64,000 nt of DNA from Phytopseudomonas daroniae (GTDB lineage Bacteria; Pseudomonadota; Gammaproteobacteria; Pseudomonadales; Pseudomonadaceae): assembly GCF_004327285.1 (NCBI RefSeq), contig NZ_QJUI01000018.1, positions 46,314 through 110,313 on the forward strand, read 5' to 3'. The position numbers were made by a program, and so were the translations under genes. Shown here piece by piece: positions 9,196 to 17,937 of this stretch. The notes beneath the pieces are model-generated. The model saw only the letters and a program-made list of their open reading frames with translations. It searched no databases and was not told where the DNA came from. The number at the start of each line of letters is the position of its first letter. Positions within the stretch are counted from its first letter, which is position 1.

Positions 9196-11574
9196 TCAGG
9201 GCGCAGGTTGCAAGGTCAGCGTACCGCGCGTATTGGCGATGACGTCCTCAGTGCTCAAGTGCTGCGGCACGTATTCGCCGCCGATGAAGCGCTGCGCCTG
9301 GTCGCGGTAATGCCGGTCGAAGGGCACGCCGCTCTGGCCGAGCGGGTTGATGCCCAGGCTGCGGCTGGCATCGGCCATATCGACCAGGCGCCGCGTCGAG
9401 GGGCCGTGGCCCACCTGCCAGGGCGCGCTGGCGATACGGTGCGACAGGTTGTTGGGCGTTTCATGACCGCCAGGCGCTGCCAGCGGGCCAACGTTGAGCA
9501 ATGCGTTCAGCGGCCATTGCACGCCCAGCGGATGTTGATGGGTGAGGGTGTGCAGCAGGCCCCAGCGCCATTGTTCACTGTTCTCGCCCTGGGTCGCCCG
9601 CAGGTGCTGCAGGGAAGCGCGCCAGGCCTCGGCTACCGCATCGGCACGGCTGCGGGGCTGGCCGTCGGCACGCGTCCACCAGGGCGACTGCGGATCGGCG
9701 GTAAGACGCGGTAACGCGCTGTCGATCATGCGGGTCGACAGTAACTGTTCGAAATAGGTCTGGCCGAGCCTTTTGGCCATGGTGGCGCGGCTCAGCTCGA
9801 AGGTGAACTGGTTGAACAGGGTGGCGGCCAGCGAATCCAGTGGATGATCACCCGTCCAGGTCGCCAGCGATTCCACCAGTTTGTGCTCATGCTCATCCGC
9901 CGCGGCGGCGCGCAGGTCGTCGAGGATCGGTGCCAATAGCCGCGGGCCATAATCGGTGCCGGTCTCCAGCTGCAGGGCCTGGCTGTTGTGCAGATCCCAG
10001 CGCACGTCCGGGTTGGCCAGGTGCTGATTCAGGCGCTGGCCGCGTTCCGGCGGGTTGTAATAACCGGGAATCTCGATGCCGCTGGGCGAGCGCGGCTGAA
10101 AGTTGGCCGAAACGATATAGCCGCGTGCTGGATTCTCTTCCTGAGGGTTGGCGCTGAAAGGCTGGAAGCCGAGCTTGTCCGCCGCGTCGCTGCTGCCGTC
10201 GAGAATGAACGCCGGATTCACCCCCAATGGCCGTTTGGGCAATTTCGCCGCGGCCCACCAGGCGATATCGCCATGGGCATTGGCCCAGACCACATTGAGG
10301 CCCGGTGCATGGATGCGTTCTGCGGCCGCGCGGCCTTTGTCCAGGGTGTCGGCACGGTTCAGGCGGTAGAAGGCATCGAGCAGCGGATTCTCGGTTTCCA
10401 GAAAGGCCCACCACATGGCGATCGGTGTCGTGCCGTCAGCGTTGTCCAGCGCATCGTTGATGATCGGGCCGTGGGGCGAACGGCGCAGCTCCAGGAGCAC
10501 CGGCTCGCCGTCCTTGACCTGGATGATCTCCTGGCGATGTTGCAGATCGACCCAGCGACCCTGGTACCAGACCTGCTCGGGATTGTTCGGGTTGACGCGC
10601 TCGGCGATCAGATCCATGTCGTCGTTCTGGAGCATGGTCAGGCTCCAGGCGAAGTCGCGGTTATGGCCGAGAAAGGCCACCGGCGTCGCAGGCTGGTGGT
10701 GGCCGTACAACTCGAAGCCCGGATGCTTGAGGTGAGCCTCGTACCACACGGACGGCACGGCGAAACGAATGTGCGGGTCACCGGCCAGCAGCGGCTTGCC
10801 GCTGGCGGTGCGCGTGCCCGACACCGCCCAGGCATTGCTGCCCTCGAACTGCGGCAGACCGCTGTCGGCCAGGGCCTGCTGGCTGAGCTGGGCGAGGCGT
10901 TCGAGCATTTGCCAATCGCTCTGCCTGAGCGAAGTATCGATCACGCCTTCAGGGTGCCAGTCGATATCGAAGATCTTCAGGTAGTCGCTGCCAAACTCGT
11001 CGCGAATATGGGTCAGCAGCGGTTCGCTGCGCAGCGCCGCGGCGAAGCTGTAGGCCAGATAGCCGGCGATGGACAGGGTGTCCGCCGCGGTGAAGGGGCG
11101 TTTCTCGATGCCCAGCAGGTCGAACTCCAGCGGCGCCGGGCGGCTGCTCTGATACTGGTTGATGCCGTCCAGGTAAGCGGCGAGTGCCCTGGCGTGGGGA
11201 CTATTGGCATCCAGCTCGCGGGCCTGTTGGTCGGCGCGCACGCGGATTTCCAGGCTGCGGAACAGACGGTCGGTGGGCAGCAGCCTGGCGCCGAGAATTT
11301 CTGCCAGTTCGCCACGGGCCAGGCGGCGCAGCATTTCCATCTGGAACAGACGATCCTGGGCCTGCACGAAGCCCAGGGCACGATACATGTCGGCTTCGTC
11401 CTGCGCCTCGATATGCGGTACGCCGCGCTCGTCATAGCGCACCTGCACGGGCGCGCTCAGCCGCTGCAGTACGAGCTGGCCATCACGCTGCGGCTGTTTG
11501 CTGTGCAGGTACCAGGCGCCGCCGCCGGCTGCCGTCAGCACGAGGGCAACCAGAATGATGAGGATGCGTTTCAT
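9196..11574 (-). CDS. Penicillin acylase family Ntn-hydrolase (possible acyl-homoserine lactone acylase)
   Basis: A 792-residue precursor with an N-terminal signal/anchor (MKRILIILVALVLTAAGGGA). The alpha-chain has the RDRFG-like VQAQDRLFQMEMLRR segment. The beta-chain should be released by autocleavage before the nucleophile Ser in FEGSNAWAVSG (about Ser246). GDPHIRF and HPGFELYGH follow, as in this family. In P. aeruginosa a relative near serA (HacB, PA0305) degrades long-chain AHLs; length and position suggest orthology, which is inference. An aliphatic penicillin-type substrate is the alternative. Confidence 0.85.
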   Translation of the reverse strand: MKRILIILVALVLTAAGGGAWYLHSKQPQRDGQLVLQRLSAPVQVRYDERGVPHIEAQDEADMYRALGFVQAQDRLFQMEMLRRLARGELAEILGARLLPTDRLFRSLEIRVRADQQARELDANSPHARALAAYLDGINQYQSSRPAPLEFDLLGIEKRPFTAADTLSIAGYLAYSFAAALRSEPLLTHIRDEFGSDYLKIFDIDWHPEGVIDTSLRQSDWQMLERLAQLSQQALADSGLPQFEGSNAWAVSGTRTASGKPLLAGDPHIRFAVPSVWYEAHLKHPGFELYGHHQPATPVAFLGHNRDFAWSLTMLQNDDMDLIAERVNPNNPEQVWYQGRWVDLQHRQEIIQVKDGEPVLLELRRSPHGPIINDALDNADGTTPIAMWWAFLETENPLLDAFYRLNRADTLDKGRAAAERIHAPGLNVVWANAHGDIAWWAAAKLPKRPLGVNPAFILDGSSDAADKLGFQPFSANPQEENPARGYIVSANFQPRSPSGIEIPGYYNPPERGQRLNQHLANPDVRWDLHNSQALQLETGTDYGPRLLAPILDDLRAAAADEHEHKLVESLATWTGDHPLDSLAATLFNQFTFELSRATMAKRLGQTYFEQLLSTRMIDSALPRLTADPQSPWWTRADGQPRSRADAVAEAWRASLQHLRATQGENSEQWRWGLLHTLTHQHPLGVQWPLNALLNVGPLAAPGGHETPNNLSHRIASAPWQVGHGPSTRRLVDMADASRSLGINPLGQSGVPFDRHYRDQAQRFIGGEYVPQHLSTEDVIANTRGTLTLQPAP

Positions 11575-11791
11575 GCTGCCGTCCTTGTCGCCACGCGGGC
11601 GCCTATGCTGCGAGCAATCGGCGCCGACTGCAAGACAGCGGCATGTTCAGGATTTGGAACGGCCCTGGCTGACGTGAAACTGGCGTACAGGCCATTGAGG
11701 TGCTTGGCCAGCGAGGCCAAACGGGCCACGCCGGCCATGGCATTCAGCGCGTTGATTGAGCCTTGCAAGCTATCCCCTGTTCGCTGGGCGT

Positions 11792-12367
11792 TCAGTGCAG
11801 TTGTGCCCAATCACAGAAACAGCCACTGGCCAGATTGTTGTTGGCCACGACTTTCCGGCCATCGAGCAATGCGTCGAGTACGGGTTCGATAAAACTGTTG
11901 CCAGAGGTGCAGGTGAAGCCGCTGCTGTAGGGGCCGAAATAGGCCAGCTCGCCGCGCTGATCCCAGATCGCCACGGCCGGGCTGGCTGGCAGATTGTCGC
12001 TGCCTGTCAGTCCGGTAAGTGGCTGCAGGGCGTTCAGGGTATTTGGCAGGCGTCCATCTCCGCCCGGCTTCTGCACGATATGGAAGGTCACGCCGCGAGC
12101 GGCATAGCGCTCCATCAGTTCGGCGAGGTGCTGTTGATTGCCGATATTGCAGGGACAGGCCGGATCCCGGAAATGCACCAGGCGAATCTCGCCCGGGCCG
12201 GCCAGTTCTGCGGGCAGGCGTAGCTCGGCACCATCGAACAGTGTCGTGCGGTCGCTGAAGGGCCGCAGATAGCGCGCCTCGAACCACCAGAAGGCAGCGA
12301 CCATGGCGACCAGCCAGATGACCGCGATCAGGCAGGCGAGCAGGGTTGTGCGGTGGGAACGGGCCAT
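11792..12367 (-). CDS. DUF6436-like membrane-anchored thioredoxin-fold protein
   Basis: A 191-residue protein with an N-terminal transmembrane helix (about 7-27) and a periplasmic domain with thioredoxin-like architecture. LVHFRDPACPCNIGNQQH carries a CPC motif where thioredoxins have CxxC, followed by a YAARGVTFHIV strand and SPAVAIWDQRGELAYFGPY. A second Cys-rich end (GFTCTSG, SGCFCDW) suggests disulfides. The function is unknown; a redox role is inference. Start at 12367 is chosen because the membrane helix follows it directly. It lies 217 bp upstream of the acylase on the same strand. Confidence 0.65.
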   Translation of the reverse strand: MARSHRTTLLACLIAVIWLVAMVAAFWWFEARYLRPFSDRTTLFDGAELRLPAELAGPGEIRLVHFRDPACPCNIGNQQHLAELMERYAARGVTFHIVQKPGGDGRLPNTLNALQPLTGLTGSDNLPASPAVAIWDQRGELAYFGPYSSGFTCTSGNSFIEPVLDALLDGRKVVANNNLASGCFCDWAQLH

Positions 12368-12489
12368 GATGACAGCTTTCGTTGGACACTTCGTTAGCTT
12401 GCCATGGCGAGCCCGGCAGCAGAATATCGCCACTGTACCGGTTGCCCGCCGAGGTAACGCTGCCTTGAATCAAAGAGTTTATAGCCCTG

Positions 12490-13422
12490 ATGTTCGATAC
12501 CTTTCAGCCCGAATCCCTGGTCGCCAGTCTGCGCCCCCTGACCAGCGCGGCGTCGTTGTCGCCCGCGGAGCTTGCCTACCGGCAGTTTTACGGATTCGTG
12601 CCGCAGGAGGCAGTCGAAAGCTGGCTGGGCTGGTTCGAGGCGGGCGGTTATCGCATCGCTGCCCAGGTCTGGAAACCAGACGCGCCGCGTGCGACCTTGC
12701 TGTTGCTGCACGGCTATTACGATCACAGCGGCCTGTATCGGCACGTGATTCAGTGGGGTCTGGAGATGGGTTTCGCCGTGCTTGCCGTGGACTTGCCCGG
12801 GCATGGGCTGTCCAGCGGGCTTCGCGCCAGCATCAATGATTTCGCCGAGTACCAGACGGTGCTGGGCGCCGCGCTGCAACAGGCTGAGGCACTGGGGCTG
12901 CCGCAACCCTGGCACCTGTGCGGGCAAAGCACCGGCGGGGCGATCCTGATCGACTACCTGCTCAACGGTAAACCGCTGGATGCGGTGGGCGAGACTATTT
13001 TGCTGGCACCCTTGGTACGGCCGTGCCGCTGGAACTGGTCGCAACTCAGCTATCGTCTGCTACGCCGTTTCGTTCAGGAGGTTCCGAGGCGCTTCAGCGA
13101 AAACTCCAGTGACCTGGAATTCCTCGACTTCCTGCGCAACCGTGATCCCTTGCAACCGCGCATGGTACCGACTGTCTGGGTCGGGGCGCTGAGCCGGTGG
13201 GTGCCGCGTATCGAGCAGGCGCGACGCAGCACGCGCAGCCCGCTGATCATCCAGGGCGAGGCGGATATGACGGTGGACTGGCGGCACAACCTCGGCGTGC
13301 TTCAAGACAAGTTCAGTGCGCCACGCATCCTGCGCCTGCCCGAAGCCCGTCATCACCTGGCCAACGAGGTGGCGCCGATACGTCAGCGCTATTTCGATTA
13401 TCTGGGTGAGCAGTTGAGCTGA
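12490..13422 (+). CDS. Alpha/beta hydrolase (monoacylglycerol-lipase/lysophospholipase type)
   Basis: A 310-residue serine hydrolase. The oxyanion strand LLLLHGYYDHSG (70-81) and the nucleophile elbow GQSTGG (Ser147) are clear. The catalytic acid is probably Asp in GEADMTVDW and the His is in ARHHLANE. DLPGHGLSSG is typical of the Hydrolase_4/monoglyceride lipase branch. There is no signal peptide, so it is probably cytoplasmic. It ends 2 bp from the convergent DUF2059 gene. The lipid substrate cannot be told from sequence. Confidence 0.85.
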   Translation: MFDTFQPESLVASLRPLTSAASLSPAELAYRQFYGFVPQEAVESWLGWFEAGGYRIAAQVWKPDAPRATLLLLHGYYDHSGLYRHVIQWGLEMGFAVLAVDLPGHGLSSGLRASINDFAEYQTVLGAALQQAEALGLPQPWHLCGQSTGGAILIDYLLNGKPLDAVGETILLAPLVRPCRWNWSQLSYRLLRRFVQEVPRRFSENSSDLEFLDFLRNRDPLQPRMVPTVWVGALSRWVPRIEQARRSTRSPLIIQGEADMTVDWRHNLGVLQDKFSAPRILRLPEARHHLANEVAPIRQRYFDYLGEQLS

Positions 13423-13424
13423 GT

Positions 13425-14183
13425 TTAGTGGGCAGGTGCCAGGCTGTTGGCGTTCTGGCCAACCGCCAGGCTGGCACGGATCGCTGCCAGTGCGGCTTTG
13501 TAGTAAGCCGCGCCTTCGCTGGATTGGGCGAAGGTGACGAACTCCTCCAGTTCCGGATCGGAAAGCCTGCGGTAGACGTGCAGCAGGGTGTTATCCAGAT
13601 CCTTGTCGATCTGCGCCATCAGGCGTTGGCGCTGGCCGTCGAGCAGGCCTTGTGCGGCACCGGCCCCCAGCAGGCCTGGAATCATCTGGCTGAGGCTGTC
13701 GGCGGCGACACCCGCCAGGGCCAGGCTGATTTCCGCACCTGCCTCGCTGGCCGGCAACGCCTGGGCCAGGTGGCGGATCAACAGGCGGCGTGTGGCATCC
13801 GCCTCACTGAGTGGCAGGCCGTCTGCGTACTTGGCCAACTGATCCGGGCGCGTGGCGAGCAGTTCTGCCTCGACGATCTTTTGGCCCAGGGGGGATTCGA
13901 AGAAGCGCAGGGCAGGCGTCGGGTCGACCAGATTTTCGCGCAGGCTGCTTTCTGCCCGCTGATCCATGGCGCTGGCCGCGAAGCGCTGGTTGCTGTTACT
14001 CACCAGTGCCTGGTAAACCGCCGGCGGCAGGCTATTGCTGTAGCGGGTCTGGGCGGCGCTGAGGGCATCGCTGAAGTGTGCACGTTGCTGCGGCCAGCCA
14101 GCTTTTTCATACAGCTCGGCATGGGGCTCGGCCAAAGTGGGAAGGCTCAGGAGCAACAACAAAAGACAACACAACGCGCGCAT
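13425..14183 (-). CDS. DUF2059-containing exported protein
   Basis: A 252-residue protein with a short Sec signal (MRALCCLLLLLLSLPTLAEP). The mature part is helical. The C-terminal segment, with KDLDNTLLHVYRRLSDPELEEFVTFAQSSEGAAYYKA, matches the DUF2059 pattern in which a 'L(S/T)xxEL..F..F..S..G' stretch recurs. A similar shorter motif occurs earlier (ALRFFESPLGQKIVEAE), so the protein may be an internal duplication. The function is unknown; a periplasmic location is inferred. Confidence 0.7.
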   Translation of the reverse strand: MRALCCLLLLLLSLPTLAEPHAELYEKAGWPQQRAHFSDALSAAQTRYSNSLPPAVYQALVSNSNQRFAASAMDQRAESSLRENLVDPTPALRFFESPLGQKIVEAELLATRPDQLAKYADGLPLSEADATRRLLIRHLAQALPASEAGAEISLALAGVAADSLSQMIPGLLGAGAAQGLLDGQRQRLMAQIDKDLDNTLLHVYRRLSDPELEEFVTFAQSSEGAAYYKAALAAIRASLAVGQNANSLAPAH

Positions 14184-14265
14184 AAGGACTCCGGTCTGAG
14201 GCGGCTATTTTCGGCAGCCAGGTGGAGCTTGTCGAGGTGTAGTCGACACAGGGTAGAATCTCGTC

Positions 14266-14889
14266 ATGACGACCGACATTTCCGATTCGCTGCTGAGCCG
14301 CATCATTGATGACCTTGCCGAATTCGGATGGTCGTTGCAAACCCGGTTCGCCCCCCTGTCTCTGACTCGGCAATTGGCCGAAGAGTGCCGCCAGCGTATT
14401 TCCCAAGGCAGCCTGGCGCCGGCCGGCACGGGCCGCAGCCACGCCGTGGCGGTGCGTGAAGGCACGCGTGGTGATCACATCCAGTGGCTCGAGGCCGGGC
14501 AGTCGCCGGCCTGCGATGGCTACCTGCAACTGCTCGACGAACTGCGCGTGGCGATCAACCAGAACCTCTACCTGGGGCTGGTGGACTATGAGAGCCACTT
14601 CGCCTTCTATCCGCCCGGCGCTTTCTACCTCAAGCACCTGGATCGTTTCCTCGACGACGACCGCCGTGCGGTATCCGCAGTGCTGTATCTCAACGACGAC
14701 TGGCTGCCCGAGGAAGGTGGGGCGTTGCGCCTGTACCTGGCCGACGGGCAGGTGCGCGACATCATCCCCGAGGCCGGCACGCTGGTGGTGTTCCTGTCAT
14801 CCGATGTGCCCCATGAAGTGCTGCCGGCCAGCCGTGATCGGTTGTCATTGACCGGCTGGTTCCGCCGTCGTGGCGATGGCCCGCTCTAG
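14266..14889 (+). CDS. 2-oxoglutarate/Fe(II) oxygenase, SM-20/prolyl-hydroxylase-like
   Basis: A 207-residue cytoplasmic oxygenase with the full facial triad: His124 and Asp126 in YLKHLDRF and His183 in VPHEVLPASRDR; Arg192 would bind 2-oxoglutarate. FAFYPPGAFYLKHLD and RAVSAVLYLNDDW are hallmark segments of the P4Hc/EGL-9-like group. In Pseudomonas a prolyl hydroxylase of this class acts on elongation factor Tu; whether this is that enzyme is inference. It lies between the divergent DUF2059 gene and serA. Confidence 0.85.
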   Translation: MTTDISDSLLSRIIDDLAEFGWSLQTRFAPLSLTRQLAEECRQRISQGSLAPAGTGRSHAVAVREGTRGDHIQWLEAGQSPACDGYLQLLDELRVAINQNLYLGLVDYESHFAFYPPGAFYLKHLDRFLDDDRRAVSAVLYLNDDWLPEEGGALRLYLADGQVRDIIPEAGTLVVFLSSDVPHEVLPASRDRLSLTGWFRRRGDGPL

Positions 14890-14976
14890 CCTTGCTACGC
14901 CGCGGGCAGGTGCTCAACGAACACGAGTTGGACGCGGCTGAAGCGGCCTTGCGAAAACTGGACGGGCAGAAATGAA

Positions 14977-15000
14977 GAAGGGAGGCCGAGGCCTCCCTTC
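14977..15000. terminator. Bidirectional hairpin between the oxygenase gene and serA
   Basis: GAAGGGAGGCC and GGCCTCCCTTC form a perfect 11-bp stem around a 2-nt GA loop, 18 bp from the serA stop. It is T-rich on the outgoing minus strand and pyrimidine-rich (TCTCCG) on the plus strand, so it probably terminates serA and perhaps the converging oxygenase transcript. Confidence 0.7.
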
Positions 15001-15018
15001 TCCGTTGCAACGGCGTGC

Positions 15019-16248
15019 TTAGAACAGAACGCGGCTGCGGATGGTGCCGTTGACGTGCTGCAGCTTCTCCAGCGCCAGATCCGAGTACTCGGCGTCGACG
15101 TCGATGACCACGTAACCGACTTTCTCGTTGGTCTGCAGGTACTGGCCGGAAATGTTGATGCCGTTGTCGGCGAACACCTTGTTGATCTCGCTCATCACGC
15201 CTGGAACGTTGGCGTGGATGTGCAGCAGGCGGTGCTTGCCAGCGTGCGCCGGCAGGGCCACTTCCGGGAAGTTGACCGACGACACCGACGTACCATTGTC
15301 GCTGTACTTGACCAGCTTCTCGGCCACTTCCAGGCCGATGTTGGCCTGGGCTTCGGCGGTGGAACCGCCGATGTGCGGGGTCAGGATCACGCGATCCAGG
15401 CCACGCAGCGGGCTCTCGAACACGTCGTCGTTGGACTTCGGTTCGACCGGGAACACGTCGATGGCGGCGCCGATCAGGTGCTCGTCCTTGATCGCGGCAG
15501 CCAGGTGATCCAGTTCGACCACGGTGCCACGGGCGGCGTTGATCAGGATGCCGCCCTTCTTCATGGCGCGGATTTCCTTCTCGCCGATCATCCACTGGGT
15601 GGACGCCAGCTCAGGCACGTGCAGGGAAACGATGTCGCACTGGCCCAGCAGATCGTGCAGTTTGCCGATCTGCTGTGCGTTGCCCAGCGGCAGCTTGGTT
15701 ACCACGTCGTAGAAGAACACCTGCATGCCCAGAGCTTCGGCGAGTACCGAAAGCTGGGTGCCGATGGAGCCGTAACCGACGATGCCGAGCTTCTTGCCGC
15801 GGATCTCGAAGGAGTTGGCTGCCGACTTGATCCAGCCGCCACGGTGGCAGGAAGCGTTCTTCTCGGGGATACCGCGCAGCAGCAGGATGGCCTGGGCCAG
15901 TACCAGCTCGGCGACCGAGCGGGTATTGGAGTAGGGCGCGTTGAACACGGCGATGCCGCGCTCGCGGGCTGCGTTCAGGTCGACCTGGTTGGTACCGATG
16001 CAGAAGCAGCCGACGGCGACCAGTTTCTTCGCACAGTCGAAGACCTCTTCGGTCAACTGGGTGCGCGAACGGATGCCGATGAAATGCGCGTCGGCGATCT
16101 TGGCCTTCAGCTCCTCGCCGGACAGCGCGGTCTTGAGGTACTCGATGTTGGTGTAACCGGACGCCTTCAGGGTATCCACTGCATTCTGGTGGACGCCTTC
16201 GAGAAGAAGGAACTTGATCTTGCTCTTGTCGAGAGAGGTCGTGCTCAT
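15019..16248 (-). CDS. serA: D-3-phosphoglycerate dehydrogenase
   Basis: First step of serine synthesis: oxidises 3-phosphoglycerate to 3-phosphohydroxypyruvate with NAD, and in several bacteria also reduces 2-oxoglutarate to D-2-hydroxyglutarate. The protein has 409 residues, the short form with one C-terminal ACT domain (about 338-409), expected to give serine feedback inhibition. It carries the NAD loop GIVGYGSIG (155-163), NAARGTVVELD, and the catalytic His in LTPHIGGSTAEAQ. It is divergent from the D-2-hydroxyglutarate dehydrogenase gene across 183 bp. Confidence 0.97.
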   Translation of the reverse strand: MSTTSLDKSKIKFLLLEGVHQNAVDTLKASGYTNIEYLKTALSGEELKAKIADAHFIGIRSRTQLTEEVFDCAKKLVAVGCFCIGTNQVDLNAARERGIAVFNAPYSNTRSVAELVLAQAILLLRGIPEKNASCHRGGWIKSAANSFEIRGKKLGIVGYGSIGTQLSVLAEALGMQVFFYDVVTKLPLGNAQQIGKLHDLLGQCDIVSLHVPELASTQWMIGEKEIRAMKKGGILINAARGTVVELDHLAAAIKDEHLIGAAIDVFPVEPKSNDDVFESPLRGLDRVILTPHIGGSTAEAQANIGLEVAEKLVKYSDNGTSVSSVNFPEVALPAHAGKHRLLHIHANVPGVMSEINKVFADNGINISGQYLQTNEKVGYVVIDVDAEYSDLALEKLQHVNGTIRSRVLF

Positions 16249-16431
16249 CGGAGTACCTGTTGTCCCACTAAATTAAGTGTCAGGAGAAGTATCGGCGCTG
16301 GCGCCAATGGGCCTGCAGCTCGCGGCGAAGCGCGATTTGCGGGGTGCATATGCTAGCATGGCTTCCCTTTTCCTTGTTCGGTTGCGACCTGAACGGTTCT
16401 CAGGGCGACCATGAATGTTTCGAGAGTTGAA

Positions 16432-17823
16432 ATGACCGATCACCTGCCGATTGAAGAACTCAAAACCTTGGTCGAGCCCGGTAAGGTGCTGACCGACGCC
16501 GCGTCCCTGGAAACCTACGGCAAGGACTGGACCAAGCACTACGCGCCAGCCCCCAGTGCCATCGTCTTCCCCAAGAGCATCGAACAGGTGCAGGCCATCG
16601 TGCGCTGGGCCAATGCCCACAAGATCGCCCTGGTGCCCTCGGGCGGTCGTACCGGCCTGTCGGCGGCGGCAGTCGCGGCCAATGGCGAGGTGGTGGTGTC
16701 GTTCGACTACATGAACCAGATCCTCGACTTCAACGAGTCCAACCGTACCGTGGTCTGCCAGCCGGGCGTGGTCACGGGCGCGCTGCAGCAGTTCGCCGAG
16801 GACAAGGGCCTTTATTACCCGGTGGATTTCGCATCCGCCGGCTCCAGCCAGATTGGCGGCAACATCGGCACCAACGCCGGTGGCATCAAGGTGATCCGCT
16901 ATGGCCTGACCCGCAACTGGGTGGCCGGCCTGAAAGTGGTCACCGGTACCGGCGAGCTGCTCGAGCTGAACAAGGATCTGATCAAGAACGCCACCGGCTA
17001 TGACCTGCGCCAGCTTTTCATCGGCGCCGAAGGCACCCTGGGCTTCGTGGTCGAAGCGACCATGCGCCTGGATCGCGCGCCGCGCAACCTCACCGCCATG
17101 GTGCTGGGTACGCCGGATTTCGATTCGATCATGCCGGTGCTGCACGCCTTCCATGGCAAGCTCGACCTCACCGCCTTCGAGTTCTTCTCCGACAAGTGCC
17201 TGGACAAGATCCTCGGCCGTGGCGACGTGCCGGCGCCCTTCGAAAGCCGCACGCCGTTCTACGCCCTGCTGGAATTCGAAGCCGTCAACGAGGATGTGGC
17301 CAACGTCGCCCTTGCAACCTTCGAGCATTGTGTCGAACAGGGCTGGGTGCTCGACGGCGTGATGAGCCAGAGCGAGCAGCAGCTGCAGAACCTGTGGAAA
17401 CTGCGCGAGTACATCTCCGAGACCATCAGCCACTGGACGCCGTACAAGAACGACATCTCGGTGACGGTCTCCCAGGTGCCGGCGTTCCTCGCCGATATCG
17501 ATACCATCGTTTCGGGCAGCTACCCGGATTTCGAAGTGCTCTGGTACGGCCACATCGGCGACGGTAACCTGCACCTGAATATCCTCAAGCCCGAAGCGCT
17601 GAGCAAGGAAGAGTTCTTCGCCAAGTGCGCCACCGTCAACAAGTGGGTGTTCGAGACCGTCGAGAAGTACAACGGCTCGATCTCCGCGGAACACGGTGTG
17701 GGCATGACCAAGCGCGATTACCTGGAGTACAGCCGCTCGGCGGCAGAAATCGGCTATATGAAAGCGGTCAAGGCGGTCTTCGATCCCAACGGCATCATGA
17801 ATCCAGGCAAGATCTTCAACTGA
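16432..17823 (+). CDS. d2hgdh: FAD-linked D-2-hydroxyglutarate dehydrogenase
   Basis: A VAO/FAD_binding_4 flavoprotein. PSGGRTGLSAAA and GTNAGGIKVIRYG bind FAD. The C-terminal FAD-oxidase domain has the metal/substrate segment WYGHIGDGNLHLNI and the EHGVGMTK motif. Start at 16432 gives MTDHLPIEELKTLVEPGK, which fits the family N-terminus; an ATG seven codons earlier (16411) is the alternative. In Pseudomonas this enzyme reoxidises the D-2-hydroxyglutarate made by SerA and so pulls serine synthesis forward, which explains the divergent serA neighbour. Glycolate oxidase GlcD is the nearest alternative name. Confidence 0.88.
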   Translation: MTDHLPIEELKTLVEPGKVLTDAASLETYGKDWTKHYAPAPSAIVFPKSIEQVQAIVRWANAHKIALVPSGGRTGLSAAAVAANGEVVVSFDYMNQILDFNESNRTVVCQPGVVTGALQQFAEDKGLYYPVDFASAGSSQIGGNIGTNAGGIKVIRYGLTRNWVAGLKVVTGTGELLELNKDLIKNATGYDLRQLFIGAEGTLGFVVEATMRLDRAPRNLTAMVLGTPDFDSIMPVLHAFHGKLDLTAFEFFSDKCLDKILGRGDVPAPFESRTPFYALLEFEAVNEDVANVALATFEHCVEQGWVLDGVMSQSEQQLQNLWKLREYISETISHWTPYKNDISVTVSQVPAFLADIDTIVSGSYPDFEVLWYGHIGDGNLHLNILKPEALSKEEFFAKCATVNKWVFETVEKYNGSISAEHGVGMTKRDYLEYSRSAAEIGYMKAVKAVFDPNGIMNPGKIFN

Positions 17824-17937
17824 AAGCGACAAGCTTCAAGACGGATGGTCGCCCCCCCCACAAGCTTCAAGCGAGCGTGCGTCCTGCTTTATTCTTGCGG
17901 CTTGCAGCTCGAGGCTTGCCGCTTCCGGAGGAATACT
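17824..17937. repeat. Degenerate intergenic repeat with CAAGCTTCAAG units
   Basis: Between the dehydrogenase and the FAH gene, CAAGCTTCAAG occurs twice (starting about 17829 and 17861), and GGCTTGCAGCTCGAGGCTTGCCGC near 17900 is a degenerate inverted counterpart. This has the look of short dispersed Pseudomonas intergenic repeats that fold into long imperfect hairpins. Confidence 0.45.

Noticed and set aside
11571..11810. 79-codon minus-strand frame between the acylase and the DUF6436-like gene
   Set aside because: It overlaps the acylase start by 4 bp as a coupled gene would, but has no Shine-Dalgarno, family or composition support and also overlaps the upstream gene's 3' end.
9988..11892. 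634-codon plus-strand open frame opposite the acylase
   Set aside because: Shadow of the Ntn-hydrolase; it also runs through the non-coding spacer.
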